Of a DNA stretch of 64,000 nucleotides, positions 25,315 to 33,736 are shown piece by piece. Source of the stretch: an uncultured Rhodospirillales bacterium (GTDB lineage: Bacteria > Pseudomonadota > Alphaproteobacteria > CACIAM-22H2). Under the pieces are notes generated by a model. That model was given only the letters and a program-made list of their open reading frames with translations. It made no database searches and had not been told where the DNA came from. The position numbers were made by a program, and so were the translations under genes. Within the stretch, counting starts at the first letter, position 1, and each line of letters opens with the position of its first letter. The stretch covers positions 124,001 through 188,000 of the forward strand of contig CALANV010000018.1 of assembly GCA_937926175.1 (NCBI GenBank). Direction: 5' to 3'.

Positions 25315-26310
25315 TCAGGCCGACTGGGCCGCGGCCCGGTCCTCGACGTCGGCCTCGGCAAGGACGGCGGCAAAGACCTCGCGGTCGACGTTGCCGCCCG
25401 AAAGAACGAGGCCGATCCGCCTGCCGGCATTCAGCCGACGTTCCTTGAGCGCGGCGGCAAGCGGCGCCGCCCCGGCACCCTCGGCGACGTTGTGCGTATC
25501 GCTGAAATAGGCGCGCATCGCGGCGCGAATCTCGGCCTCGCTGACGGTGACGACGCGCGCGGCACGTTTCAGGATGACGGCGAGCGCATCGGGATTGGGA
25601 ACGCGGCATGCCATGCCGTCGGCGATCGTGTCGGCGCTGTTGGTGCTGACCGGCCGTCCGGATGCGAACGAGAGCGCGTAGGCGGCGGCGCGCTCGGCCA
25701 CCACGCCGACGACCTCGGTACGCAACCCGAGCGCGTCACGCGCCGCGATCACACCGCAGATGCCCGAGCCGAGCCCGATCGGCACGTAGACACGGTCAAG
25801 CTCGCCCGCCGCGCGGAACAGCTCGAGCGCATATGACGCGACGCCGCGGACGAGGTCGGGGGCAAAGGATTCGACGAAGAAGAGGCCGCGCGCGGCGGCG
25901 AGTTCGCGCGCATGCTCGAACGCCGCCTGGAAATCGGCCCCGTGCACGATCAGCTCTGCCCCCAAGGCGCGCATGGCCGCGTTCTTCTCGACGCTGTTGC
26001 CGACAGGTACGACGATCGTCGCGGCGAGCCCGACGCGCCCGGCGGCAAAGGCGACGCTCTGGCCATGATTGCCGCGCGTCGCAGCGATCACGCCCGCGAG
26101 CCCCGGCCGGGCCGATTTCAGCGCCGCCATGTACACGATCCCGCCGCGCACCTTGAAGGCGCCGAGCGGCGTATGGTTCTCGTGCTTGACCCAGACTTCG
26201 GCGCCGACCCGCGCCGCGAGAAGAGGCCAACGGTACTGCGGCGTCGGCGGCAGCACCGCGTAGACCTGCCGCGCTGCGGCTTCGAGCTCATCGAGCGTGA
26301 ACGACATCAT
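25315..26310 (-). CDS. Threonine/serine dehydratase-like PLP enzyme
   Basis: A 331-residue fold-type II PLP enzyme. The PLP Lys lies in TPLGAFKVRGG, the substrate loop in ATRGNHGQSVAFAA, and the phosphate-binding Gly-rich segment in PIGLGSGICG. The C-terminus has VLSGGNVD, typical of threonine dehydratase and serine/threo-3-hydroxyaspartate dehydratases without an ACT regulatory domain. It probably deaminates Thr or Ser to the 2-oxo acid. Two adjacent ATGs at 26310 and 26307 are both plausible. It is transcribed toward alaX. Confidence 0.88.
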   Translation of the reverse strand: MMSFTLDELEAAARQVYAVLPPTPQYRWPLLAARVGAEVWVKHENHTPLGAFKVRGGIVYMAALKSARPGLAGVIAATRGNHGQSVAFAAGRVGLAATIVVPVGNSVEKNAAMRALGAELIVHGADFQAAFEHARELAAARGLFFVESFAPDLVRGVASYALELFRAAGELDRVYVPIGLGSGICGVIAARDALGLRTEVVGVVAERAAAYALSFASGRPVSTNSADTIADGMACRVPNPDALAVILKRAARVVTVSEAEIRAAMRAYFSDTHNVAEGAGAAPLAAALKERRLNAGRRIGLVLSGGNVDREVFAAVLAEADVEDRAAAQSA

Positions 26311-26522
26311 CGCCGCCGAGAATACCGCGAACCCCGGCCGTGCCCGCAAGCCTCGGCATGTATCCAGACATTTGATGCGGCCGAGCTGAGTTGCGCCGAA
26401 CGATCCCGGCCTGCCGGACCGGATGGAACTGTGCCGCAGCGCACGCCGAGGACGTTGCGCCCAAGGCGCCCGCTGCGGCCGAGGAGCGGAACAATTCGTG
26501 TGCGCAAATATTTTAGTCCGGC

Positions 26523-27677
26523 ATGTTCACCATCAACGATCTGCGCACCCTCATGGGCCAGACGGCCCGCCCCGCCGTTTCCATTTTCCTTCCCACCCAC
26601 GTTCGAGGCCGTGAAATCCGCCAGGACCCGATCCGGCTGAAAAATCTGCTGAGCGAGGCCGAGGCGCAGCTCGTCGCGCGCGGCCAGCGCGCGGAAGCCG
26701 CGCGCGACATGCTCAAACCCGCACGCGACCTGCTCGACGACGGCCCGTTCTGGCGGCACCAGGACCAGGGCCTTGCCCTGTTCCTCGCCCCGGGCGTCTT
26801 TCACCGCTATCACGTTCCGCTGGTGCTACCGGAACGCGTGTTCGTCGGGCCGTTCTTCCACATCAAGCCGCTCCTGAATCTGCTGGCGGTCGACGGACGC
26901 TTCCTGGTGCTGACGATCAGCAACGCGCGCACACGCCTGTTCGAGTGCTCGCGTTTCAAACTGACGGAACGTACGGACCTGAACGTGCCGCACGGCGTCG
27001 AGGCCATCGTGCAGGAGACCGAGTATCAGGAGATGCTCGATGCCAACCCGGTGGGGCGCAAACGGGCCGGCATGACGGGCGGCGTGCAAGGCTCGCAAAG
27101 CCTGGGCGAGGATCCGGAACAGGTCCGCAAGAACCAGCAGATCGAGTATCTGCGTCGCGTCGCGGCCGGCATCGATACGGCCCTTGGCGGCGACGACGCC
27201 CCGGTCGTGCTGGCGGCCGAGAGTCAGATCCGCGGTCACTTCAAGAAGATCAGCGGACTCGAGCCCGTGAGCGAACTGGAACTGAACCCCGATGCATTCG
27301 AGCCGGGAGAGCTGCACCAGCTCGCCTTCGAGCAGATCCGGCCACATTTTCTCGATACGCGCCGGCGTGCGCTCGACCAATTCAACACGCTGCTCGGCAA
27401 CAACGACCCGCGCGCCGGCATCCGCGTCGAAGACATCGTCAAGGGGGCCCGCTATGCCCGTGTCGAGATACTGTTCGTCGCGGACGGTGAACACCTGTGG
27501 GGCCAGTTCGACGAGAAAACGGGTCAAGTGACGGTACACGGCCGACCGAACGGCGACGACTGCGACCTGCTCGACTACGCCGCCGCACAGACGCTGCTCA
27601 ATGGCGGTCGCGTCGACCTGCTGCCGCGCGCGGAGATGCCACGCGGCGCGCTCGCCGCAGCGATCTTCCGGTATTGA
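26523..27677 (+). CDS. BaeRF-like protein (bacterial archaeo-eukaryotic release-factor domain)
   Basis: A 384-residue protein that appears to belong to the BaeRF families (bacterial homologues of aRF1/eRF1). It has the N-terminal VSIFLPTH-like strand, a long basic helix, and the middle pattern DQGLALFLAPGVFHRY, then PLLNLLAVDGRFLVLTIS and ARTRLFEC. A short Gly-containing loop (GMTGGVQGSQSLG, about 180-192) sits where release factors carry the catalytic GGQ, but no exact GGQ is seen. Such proteins are proposed to act on ribosome-bound peptidyl-tRNA; this is family inference. It is divergent from the threonine-dehydratase-like gene. Confidence 0.7.
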   Translation: MFTINDLRTLMGQTARPAVSIFLPTHVRGREIRQDPIRLKNLLSEAEAQLVARGQRAEAARDMLKPARDLLDDGPFWRHQDQGLALFLAPGVFHRYHVPLVLPERVFVGPFFHIKPLLNLLAVDGRFLVLTISNARTRLFECSRFKLTERTDLNVPHGVEAIVQETEYQEMLDANPVGRKRAGMTGGVQGSQSLGEDPEQVRKNQQIEYLRRVAAGIDTALGGDDAPVVLAAESQIRGHFKKISGLEPVSELELNPDAFEPGELHQLAFEQIRPHFLDTRRRALDQFNTLLGNNDPRAGIRVEDIVKGARYARVEILFVADGEHLWGQFDEKTGQVTVHGRPNGDDCDLLDYAAAQTLLNGGRVDLLPRAEMPRGALAAAIFRY

Positions 27678-28174
27678 GAGCCTGGTCGCGTCGCCCACGT
27701 GCCGGCCCCTTACCGGCGCGACGGACCGGGAAACCGCCGGGACACGACGACGACCGGGTATGGGACCGTGTCCCGAGACAGCGTTCCGGAACACGGTGCT
27801 CCACCGTCCCACCCGCCACATCTATCGGGCCGGCGTCGGCTGCGAGTCCAACCGACATTTCAATGCGTTGCCTCGTTTCACGCGACCGGCGTCGCAGCCG
27901 TTTGCGGGACAAGCGGGACACCGGAACCGCGGGACAGCGGGGCGCTGGGACCGTGGGACACCTGGGACAACGGCACCTGCGGAAGCCGGTCCAAACGAAA
28001 CGCCCGCCTTTAGCCTTTCGACCCGGCGGGCGCACCGATCCGGCCCCGAGGACACCACGAACCGGCCATCCCTCAACCCACGGTGGTCGTGAAACGCTGG
28101 CGCATTCAGGCCGTCGCGCGATGAGGAACACCATCGCGTCTACCGGGTCGAACACCGCCCCTCGCCCTAAGCCT
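27678..28174. other. Gene-free interval with a short tandem repeat
   Basis: About 500 bp between two convergent genes (BaeRF-like and flippase). Open frames here are Pro/Thr/Arg-rich, lack ribosome sites and have no family resemblance. A small GGGAC-CGT-GTCCC hairpin lies near 27761-27773, and the 8-9-bp tandem array at 27906-27971 is listed separately. Confidence 0.5.
27906..27971. repeat. Degenerate tandem array, eight units of 8-9 bp (GGGACA type)
   Basis: Eight contiguous units can be read: GGGACAAGC, GGGACACC, GGAACCGC, GGGACAGC, GGGGCGCT, GGGACCGT, GGGACACCT and GGGACAAC. The unit is not a multiple of three, so the array is not a coding repeat. It lies between convergent genes. Confidence 0.75.
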
Positions 28175-29779
28175 CTAGCCGTTGCGCGATCCGTGCCGAA
28201 ACCTCTCCGGCGCGTCGTGCGGTCGTCCCACGCCGAACGGCAAGATCGCGACAGTCCATCGCAGCGCGTCGCGAATCATCTGCCGCTCCGGATCGCCGGC
28301 GAGACCAAGGTAGCCGGTCATGTACACCACGGCACCGGCAGCCGCCGTCGCGACGAGCGAGACGACGGAGTGCGTTTCGACGACCCAGCCCGAAACATGA
28401 AGCAGGGCCGCCATCGGCACGGCCGGCAACAGGGCAGGCAGAAGAATCTGCCCGATCACGTCGCGCATGCCGACGCCGAGCATTCGGTTCACGTATGGCA
28501 GCACGAAGCCGAGACAGACCGCCGCGGTCGGGACGAGGGTGCCGACCGCCACACCCACGGCGCCATAGGGCCGGACGAGCAGCAGCGAGAGGATCAGAAT
28601 CGCAACCGCCATCACGACCGTGGCGACGGCGAGAAGATGATGCCGCGCCATGCCCCGCAGGATGAACGTGCCCGGCCATTGACTGGTCTCGATGGCGATC
28701 GCCAGCGTGAGGATGACGACGAGCGGGGCATGAGCGGCATAGTCCGGGCCGATCCAGACCGTCAGCGTCGATCCGGCGAGCGCGATGAGCGGCCCCGCGA
28801 CGAGCGTCAGGGCCGCGAGCGTCAGGCGACTGGCAACGAGATAAAGCGACCGCAGCCGGCGCATATCCTCTTCGGCATGAAGCTGCGAGGCGAGCGGCAC
28901 GAGGATCTTGAGGAACTGGTCGCTGACGACCTGGGGAAGAAGGCTCAACCGGCGCGCCACGGCATAAGGGGCGACGGTGCCCGCCGACAGGAACGCACCG
29001 ATGACGATTTCCGCCCCTTTCATCTGCACGAGAAAGGCCGCTTGCATGGCGAACATCGACGAGCTGAAGGTCACGACCTTGCGCACGACGCCGCGCCGCG
29101 CTCCCCGCCATCCGAAACGGAGCTCGGGCGCAAGGCGGCGCACGCACCATGCGGTGAGGCCGTGGACGCCGAACGATGCGAGCATGCTCGCAATCGCGAT
29201 CTCGATGAGACCGCCGCCGCGCAACACGATCCACACGATCGCCGCAGCCGACACGAGCTGGCCGAACACGCTGACCGCATTGAGGACGCCGAACCGCTGC
29301 AGCCCCCGCAGGATCGCCGCGAAGACGGCACATGGAATCGAGATCGCGGCCTGAACGCCGACGAGCAGGACCAGAATCTCTGCCGTCGCGTGCAAGGATG
29401 CCGGTATCGCAAACAGATCGGGGAAGATCGGCGCGAAGGCGGCGCTGAGCATCAGCGCGGCCACACCCAGAACGGCGTAGAGACGGAATGCGGCGGCGAT
29501 GACCTCGTTCGTGCGCGCGTGCTCGCCCCGGGCGCGATGCTCCGCGACATACTTGGTTATGGCATCGGCAATGCCGAGATCGAGCAGGCCGACGTAGGCA
29601 AGAGTCGAACCGACGAGGATCCAGAGCCCATATTGGAGTTCGCCGAGCCGGTGCAGGAGAAACGGCATGAGCAGAAACGCCAGCACCACCGTGACCAGCT
29701 TGCCTGCGGCATTGCCGGCCGTCGCGATCAGAACCTGTCGGCGGATCGCGACCGCAGCATCCGGTGGGTGAGCAGCCAT
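28175..29779 (-). CDS. Polysaccharide flippase (MATE/Wzx-like)
   Basis: A 534-residue membrane protein with about 14 hydrophobic helices. It begins with a polar N-terminus and then RQVLIATAGNAAGKLVTVVLAF, the usual start of Wzx/RfbX-type lipid-linked oligosaccharide flippases (polysaccharide biosynthesis protein family). It likely moves undecaprenyl-linked sugar units across the inner membrane. It is the last gene of the five-gene-plus surface cluster. Its start overlaps the 3' end of the truncated glycosyltransferase by about 50 bp. The last 25 residues are polar. Confidence 0.88.
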   Translation of the reverse strand: MAAHPPDAAVAIRRQVLIATAGNAAGKLVTVVLAFLLMPFLLHRLGELQYGLWILVGSTLAYVGLLDLGIADAITKYVAEHRARGEHARTNEVIAAAFRLYAVLGVAALMLSAAFAPIFPDLFAIPASLHATAEILVLLVGVQAAISIPCAVFAAILRGLQRFGVLNAVSVFGQLVSAAAIVWIVLRGGGLIEIAIASMLASFGVHGLTAWCVRRLAPELRFGWRGARRGVVRKVVTFSSSMFAMQAAFLVQMKGAEIVIGAFLSAGTVAPYAVARRLSLLPQVVSDQFLKILVPLASQLHAEEDMRRLRSLYLVASRLTLAALTLVAGPLIALAGSTLTVWIGPDYAAHAPLVVILTLAIAIETSQWPGTFILRGMARHHLLAVATVVMAVAILILSLLLVRPYGAVGVAVGTLVPTAAVCLGFVLPYVNRMLGVGMRDVIGQILLPALLPAVPMAALLHVSGWVVETHSVVSLVATAAAGAVVYMTGYLGLAGDPERQMIRDALRWTVAILPFGVGRPHDAPERFRHGSRNG

Positions 29780-30222
29780 TCCAATGCTCCAAATATGACG
29801 CCGGTGGCATACGGCGCGTCGCCGGCGGCCAGATGCGGCGCCCGGCGCGACCGGGAAAGCGCGCGGACGATGGCACCGAACCAGCCCGGCGGCGCGAGAA
29901 CATCGTCATGCGTGAAGACCAGAAGGTCGTGACGGGCGGCGACGACGCCCCTGTTGTTGGCACGGCTCAAGCCAACCGAGCGGGTCCTCAAGTACCGGAT
30001 GCCGCACAGGCGCGCAGTACGCAGGCAGGACAGGCGCGGGTGCCGCGCGTCGCTCTGGTCCACGATTATCAGCTCCGCCGGCACGTCCTCGCCCGCCAGG
30101 ATCGAGGCGGCCGCGGCCTTGAGGCGATCGGGGCGATTGCGCGTGGCGATGATCAGCGATGCGGGCGACAGAGACGGCTGCATCGGTGACGGCGTTGCGG
30201 CGGCGTCATCGACCCGGGGCAT
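29728..30222 (-). pseudogene. Family 2 glycosyltransferase, C-terminally truncated
   Basis: A 164-residue reading frame holding only the N-terminal GT-A nucleotide-sugar-binding half of a GT2 enzyme. It has SLIIATRNRPDRL, ELIIVDQSD, SVGLSRANNRGV and the metal-binding DxD-like FTHDDV. Normal members continue for about 150 more residues with the acceptor-binding part. Here the sequence ends soon after PPGWFGAIVRALSR, with a tail overlapping the flippase start. It is probably a deletion remnant; a minimal functional transferase cannot be excluded. ATG 30222 has GCGAGG upstream. Confidence 0.7.
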
Positions 30223-30244
30223 AAATCGGCCTCGCCCGACGCCA

Positions 30245-30961
30245 TCACGTCTTGACGGCCCGGATGGCGACGACAAGGGGGAAGCGGTCGTCGGCCGTAT
30301 CGAGCTCGCGCGCGGAAAGCTCTTCCGCCGCCATTCCGAACAGGAAGGCGGCCCCGACCAGGACGTTCCCGTAGGTGCGTATCGTCAGCTGATCGGGGGT
30401 GAACAGCCGTCCAAAGAGCTCACCGCACGACGCGGCGGTGAATCGCCAGTAGTCCTTTTCGCACGCCAGCCGACTGACCGACGGCACCGTGACGAGAAGC
30501 ACGCCGCCGGGACGCAAAATCCGGTGCGCGTGGGCAAGCGCGGCGCGCGTGTCGTAGATAAGCTGAAGCGTCTGGGTCAGAATGAAGCAGTCGAACTGTC
30601 CGGACGGAATCGAATGCGCCGCGGCCAGATCGGCGTAGATCGTTGCTTCGGCATTCGACGTGTCGATATCGAGCACGTCGCTGCGCTCGACGGCGACGCC
30701 GAACCGGCTCGTATAACGCCTGTCCCTTACCTCGAGCACATGGCCGCGAATGTCGCCGCGATGCTCGGCGATGAACCGCTCGATGAAATACCGATCGACC
30801 GGCGTCCCCCGTTCGGCGCCCCAATGGTCGCTCAGGGGTGTCGTCCGACGAAGGGTGCCGAAGGACGCCGGACGCCGCAGACGGCAGAGCCGTTGGCGCA
30901 GCCGGTCCGGCGGCACGAAGGGAAAGAATGTGCGCACCAGAGTCACGACCGGGTCGTACAT
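30245..30961 (-). CDS. Class I SAM-dependent methyltransferase
   Basis: A 238-residue methyltransferase. The SAM-binding region has HVLEVRDRRY (motif I variant) followed by SDVLDIDTSNAEATIYADL, FDCFILTQTLQLIYDTRAAL (motif IV/post-IV) and LRPGGVLLVTVPSVSRL. This type is common in O-antigen/exopolysaccharide clusters, where it methylates sugars or acts as a scaffold. ATG 30961 is preferred (AGGTGGGG upstream); a GTG at 31033 would add 24 residues. It overlaps the end of the upstream kinase fusion gene. Confidence 0.82.
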   Translation of the reverse strand: MYDPVVTLVRTFFPFVPPDRLRQRLCRLRRPASFGTLRRTTPLSDHWGAERGTPVDRYFIERFIAEHRGDIRGHVLEVRDRRYTSRFGVAVERSDVLDIDTSNAEATIYADLAAAHSIPSGQFDCFILTQTLQLIYDTRAALAHAHRILRPGGVLLVTVPSVSRLACEKDYWRFTAASCGELFGRLFTPDQLTIRTYGNVLVGAAFLFGMAAEELSARELDTADDRFPLVVAIRAVKT

Positions 30962-32619
30962 GCGGACCGCCCCACCTGTTGCGGAAGAGGTCTTCGCGTA
31001 TGGCGTGCGGACACGCCGGCGCGCGTCGTCCACGACGCTGACCGAACCTCTTCCTCCCAGAATGCCAGAAACGCGCTACGGCCGAGGGCCGTTCGATCCG
31101 GCGGACCACCGGCTTCGGCCGCAAGCTGCCGATAGTCCGAGCGCGAATGGATGAGCCAGGCGAGTGCGGCAAGCGATGGCAATGTCGCGGCGTCCAGGCC
31201 GAGCCGCCTGGCGTACAAAGCCAGACACTCCGCGCGCACTCGCCCCGTGAAGCTGGCCGGATCGAGCGCCCGACGATATGACTCGCGAAGCCGCGCCGAT
31301 GCCGTGTCGTACGGGACGCGGTCGAGTTCGCAGGCGAGATACGTAAGGAAATAGATCAGATCGAGACCGGGCAGGCCGTCGAGTTCCGCCGATTCCCAGT
31401 CGAGGACGACCAACTCGCCCTGCGAGTCGATCAGCACGTTCCAGGGCGAGAAATCGCGTTGCTCCACGATGACCGGCAACGGCCCCAGCGACGCAATCGC
31501 CGCGCGCGTCCGGCGAAGCAGGCCGTCATCGGCCACCGCGCCGAAGGCATCGGTGAAGTCGGCGAGCGCGGGTGCGGCGATGCGTTCGCGCCAGTCGGCG
31601 CTGGGCTGCCGCGCGGTGCGCTGCGCGAAATCGGCCAGCCACGTCGTCGCCTTCAGCGCTAGGTCGCGATAGTTACCACGATGGACGACGGCGTTCACGG
31701 GCGCGCCGAGCAGCGCAGTCTCGCCGAGGAGCGTGACGGCGCCCCGCTTCTCTTCGAATACGATCCGAGGGATGCCGGGAAACGCACCCGGATGCCGTGC
31801 ATGAAGCGTCCTGAGGACGGTGGCTTCCCGTGCCAGGGCCGGGACGGCCTCCGGCACGCGCGGGAGCTTGATCGCCAGCCGGGGCCGTGGATCCGGCCCC
31901 GCGAAGACCAGGGCGACACACTTGCTGATGCTGCGACGGCCCTCGGTCACCAAGAGACAGGAAAGACTCCGGGGTACTGGACCGAGCCCCCATACCGGCC
32001 AGCCCTCGCGCACACGGTCGAGCAAGGCCCGGCGTTCGAAAGACGCATCGAACGCCGAGTCCGGCGGCTTTCTGGCGATCGCGCAGACCGGGCGAAGCAG
32101 TTGCGCCCACCCGGCGATGGGCCAAAGGATTCGGCGCGCTGCCCTTCCGGCGCGACGAACCAGCGTGCGGCCGCCCCGCTGCAAATGCCGGAAGTGGCGC
32201 GGTGCGCCCCAGCGGTCGAGCGGGATCCAGAAGCGCGCCCGGGTCGGTGACGGCCACGGCCAAAAGCATGCGACGTCATCGAACCCGGCGGCCCTCAGCA
32301 TGCCGCGAATGCGCCGCGGTCCGGCCGCGAACGGCGCGTGCCACTCCATATAACACCACGCGCCGGGTGCCAGTGTGCGTTGCGCAGCGCGCAGGGTCGA
32401 GACATCGGGATCGACCGCGACCACCAGATCGCACGCGTCCCCGAGATTCGGGTCCGTCTTGATCCGGCCGGAGATCGAGGCGACCGCCTCACCCAAGAGG
32501 CCGCCGGCGAGGCAGAGGCTGCGAGCCGGCGCGGGATCCGGCAAAAGGAAACGCCAGTCCACGCGGCGCAGGCATGCGTTGCGATCCTCGACCCGCGGCA
32601 ATTCATCCACGATCGGCAT
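30943..32619 (-). CDS. Methyltransferase-like domain fused to an aminoglycoside-phosphotransferase-like kinase
   Basis: A 558-residue two-domain protein. Residues about 30-180 resemble a degenerate SAM methyltransferase (CLAGGLLGEAV, LVVAVDPDVSTLRAAQRTL, LAPGAWCYMEWHAP). Residues about 215-480 form an APH/choline-kinase-like domain with the catalytic loop QRDFSPWNVLID (D389, N394) and DWE at 407-409. The usual His before the catalytic Asp is changed (QRD rather than HxD). It may phosphorylate a sugar or lipid during surface-polysaccharide synthesis. It overlaps the glycosyltransferase gene upstream by 17 bp and the methyltransferase gene downstream. Confidence 0.72.
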   Translation of the reverse strand: MPIVDELPRVEDRNACLRRVDWRFLLPDPAPARSLCLAGGLLGEAVASISGRIKTDPNLGDACDLVVAVDPDVSTLRAAQRTLAPGAWCYMEWHAPFAAGPRRIRGMLRAAGFDDVACFWPWPSPTRARFWIPLDRWGAPRHFRHLQRGGRTLVRRAGRAARRILWPIAGWAQLLRPVCAIARKPPDSAFDASFERRALLDRVREGWPVWGLGPVPRSLSCLLVTEGRRSISKCVALVFAGPDPRPRLAIKLPRVPEAVPALAREATVLRTLHARHPGAFPGIPRIVFEEKRGAVTLLGETALLGAPVNAVVHRGNYRDLALKATTWLADFAQRTARQPSADWRERIAAPALADFTDAFGAVADDGLLRRTRAAIASLGPLPVIVEQRDFSPWNVLIDSQGELVVLDWESAELDGLPGLDLIYFLTYLACELDRVPYDTASARLRESYRRALDPASFTGRVRAECLALYARRLGLDAATLPSLAALAWLIHSRSDYRQLAAEAGGPPDRTALGRSAFLAFWEEEVRSASWTTRAGVSARHTRRPLPQQVGRSACTTRS

Positions 32620-33724
32620 TTCCTCCGCGCAAGCTCAGGACCTCGTCATAGATTTCGAACGTTTGCTTGCACATCGTTTCGGCCGAGAACTCCGCGGCGC
32701 GCGCCCGGGCGGCAGCCGCCAGTCGCGCCGCCAAGGCCGGTTCGGACAGCAACGTCCGGATCGCCTTCGCCAGGGCGGCGGGATCGGCGGGCGGCACGAG
32801 CAGACCGGTCTCGCCGTGGCGGATTGCTTCGTCGGTGCCGCCGACAGCGGTGGCGACGATGGGCTTTTGCGCCGCGGCAGCCTCCATGACCGAAAGTGGG
32901 TAGCCTTCGAACAGCGAGGGAAGAACGAACAGATCGCAGGCGGCAAGGAGCGCGGGAATGTCCTCGCGGTAGCCGAGAAACACGACCCGATCCGCCACCC
33001 CCAGCGCGCGGGCCTGCTCTTCCAGCTCGGCACGCAACGGACCGTCGCCGGCCAGCACGAACACGGCCTCGGGCACCATGGCGGCGGCTTTCAGGAGGTA
33101 TTTGTGACCCTTCTGCTCGTCGAGGCGGGCCGGCGTCAGAATCAAAGACCGCGCCGATCCGCCCGACAGCATCGCGCGCAGTCTTTCATCGACGCGCCCC
33201 TCGAAGGCGCGCAGGGGAATGCCGTTGCGGACGACGCGGATCTTCCGCGCCGGCACCTTCGAGACGTGCCACAGCCCGTGTGCCACCCAGTCCGACACGG
33301 CAAGAAACCGGTCGACGCCCTTCGAGATGACCTGCTGGACGAGACTGGGCGGGCACCGCTCAGGCCCGCCGAAAAGCTGCACGGTGGCCACCACCGCTGG
33401 CACGCGCGCAAGCACCGCGGCAGCCAGCCCGCGCCTGCAGGCCAGAGGCCAATTCAGGTGCGCGTGGAAGACGGACGGCCGCACCGTCCGCAGGACACGC
33501 CGAAGCTGGACGATGCCGGCGAGAGCGTCGCCCATGCGCGGCACGGGCCGCAGCTCGACGCCGTGCCGCTCGGCGTCCTTCAGCAGCGGCGCAAGACCTG
33601 GTGCCGGGTGATGAACGAGCACCGGCCGCCAGCGATTGCGATCGAGACCGGCAAGCAACATCGCGGCGATCTGCTCCGCGCCACCGAAGGCCTGACCATC
33701 GACAAAATGGACGACCGTACGCAT
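32603..33724 (-). CDS. Family 4 glycosyltransferase
   Basis: A 373-residue GT-B fold transferase. The N-terminal acceptor domain starts VVHFVDGQAFGGAEQIAAML. The C-terminal donor-binding domain has GRLDEQKGH-like ARLDEQKGHKYLLKA, FLGYREDIPALLAACDLFVLPS and the retaining-GT4 EX7E motif in EGYPLSVMEAAAAQKPIV. It likely adds a hexose to a growing lipid-linked glycan. It is located between a GT2 and the kinase fusion on the same strand. Confidence 0.9.
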   Translation of the reverse strand: MRTVVHFVDGQAFGGAEQIAAMLLAGLDRNRWRPVLVHHPAPGLAPLLKDAERHGVELRPVPRMGDALAGIVQLRRVLRTVRPSVFHAHLNWPLACRRGLAAAVLARVPAVVATVQLFGGPERCPPSLVQQVISKGVDRFLAVSDWVAHGLWHVSKVPARKIRVVRNGIPLRAFEGRVDERLRAMLSGGSARSLILTPARLDEQKGHKYLLKAAAMVPEAVFVLAGDGPLRAELEEQARALGVADRVVFLGYREDIPALLAACDLFVLPSLFEGYPLSVMEAAAAQKPIVATAVGGTDEAIRHGETGLLVPPADPAALAKAIRTLLSEPALAARLAAAARARAAEFSAETMCKQTFEIYDEVLSLRGGNADRG

Positions 33725-33736
33725 GGGCGGGCGTTC

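Noticed and set aside
24542..25609. A longer AlaX of 355 residues reading through the poly-G tract
   Set aside because: The extra N-terminal part is Arg-rich, overlaps the threonine-dehydratase-like gene and is absent from AlaX proteins.
27497..29932. An 811-codon open frame on the + strand across the BaeRF-like 3' end and antisense to the flippase
   Set aside because: It is Arg/Asp/His-rich with no family motif, lies opposite a clear membrane-protein gene, and is explained by the scarcity of stop codons in GC-rich DNA.
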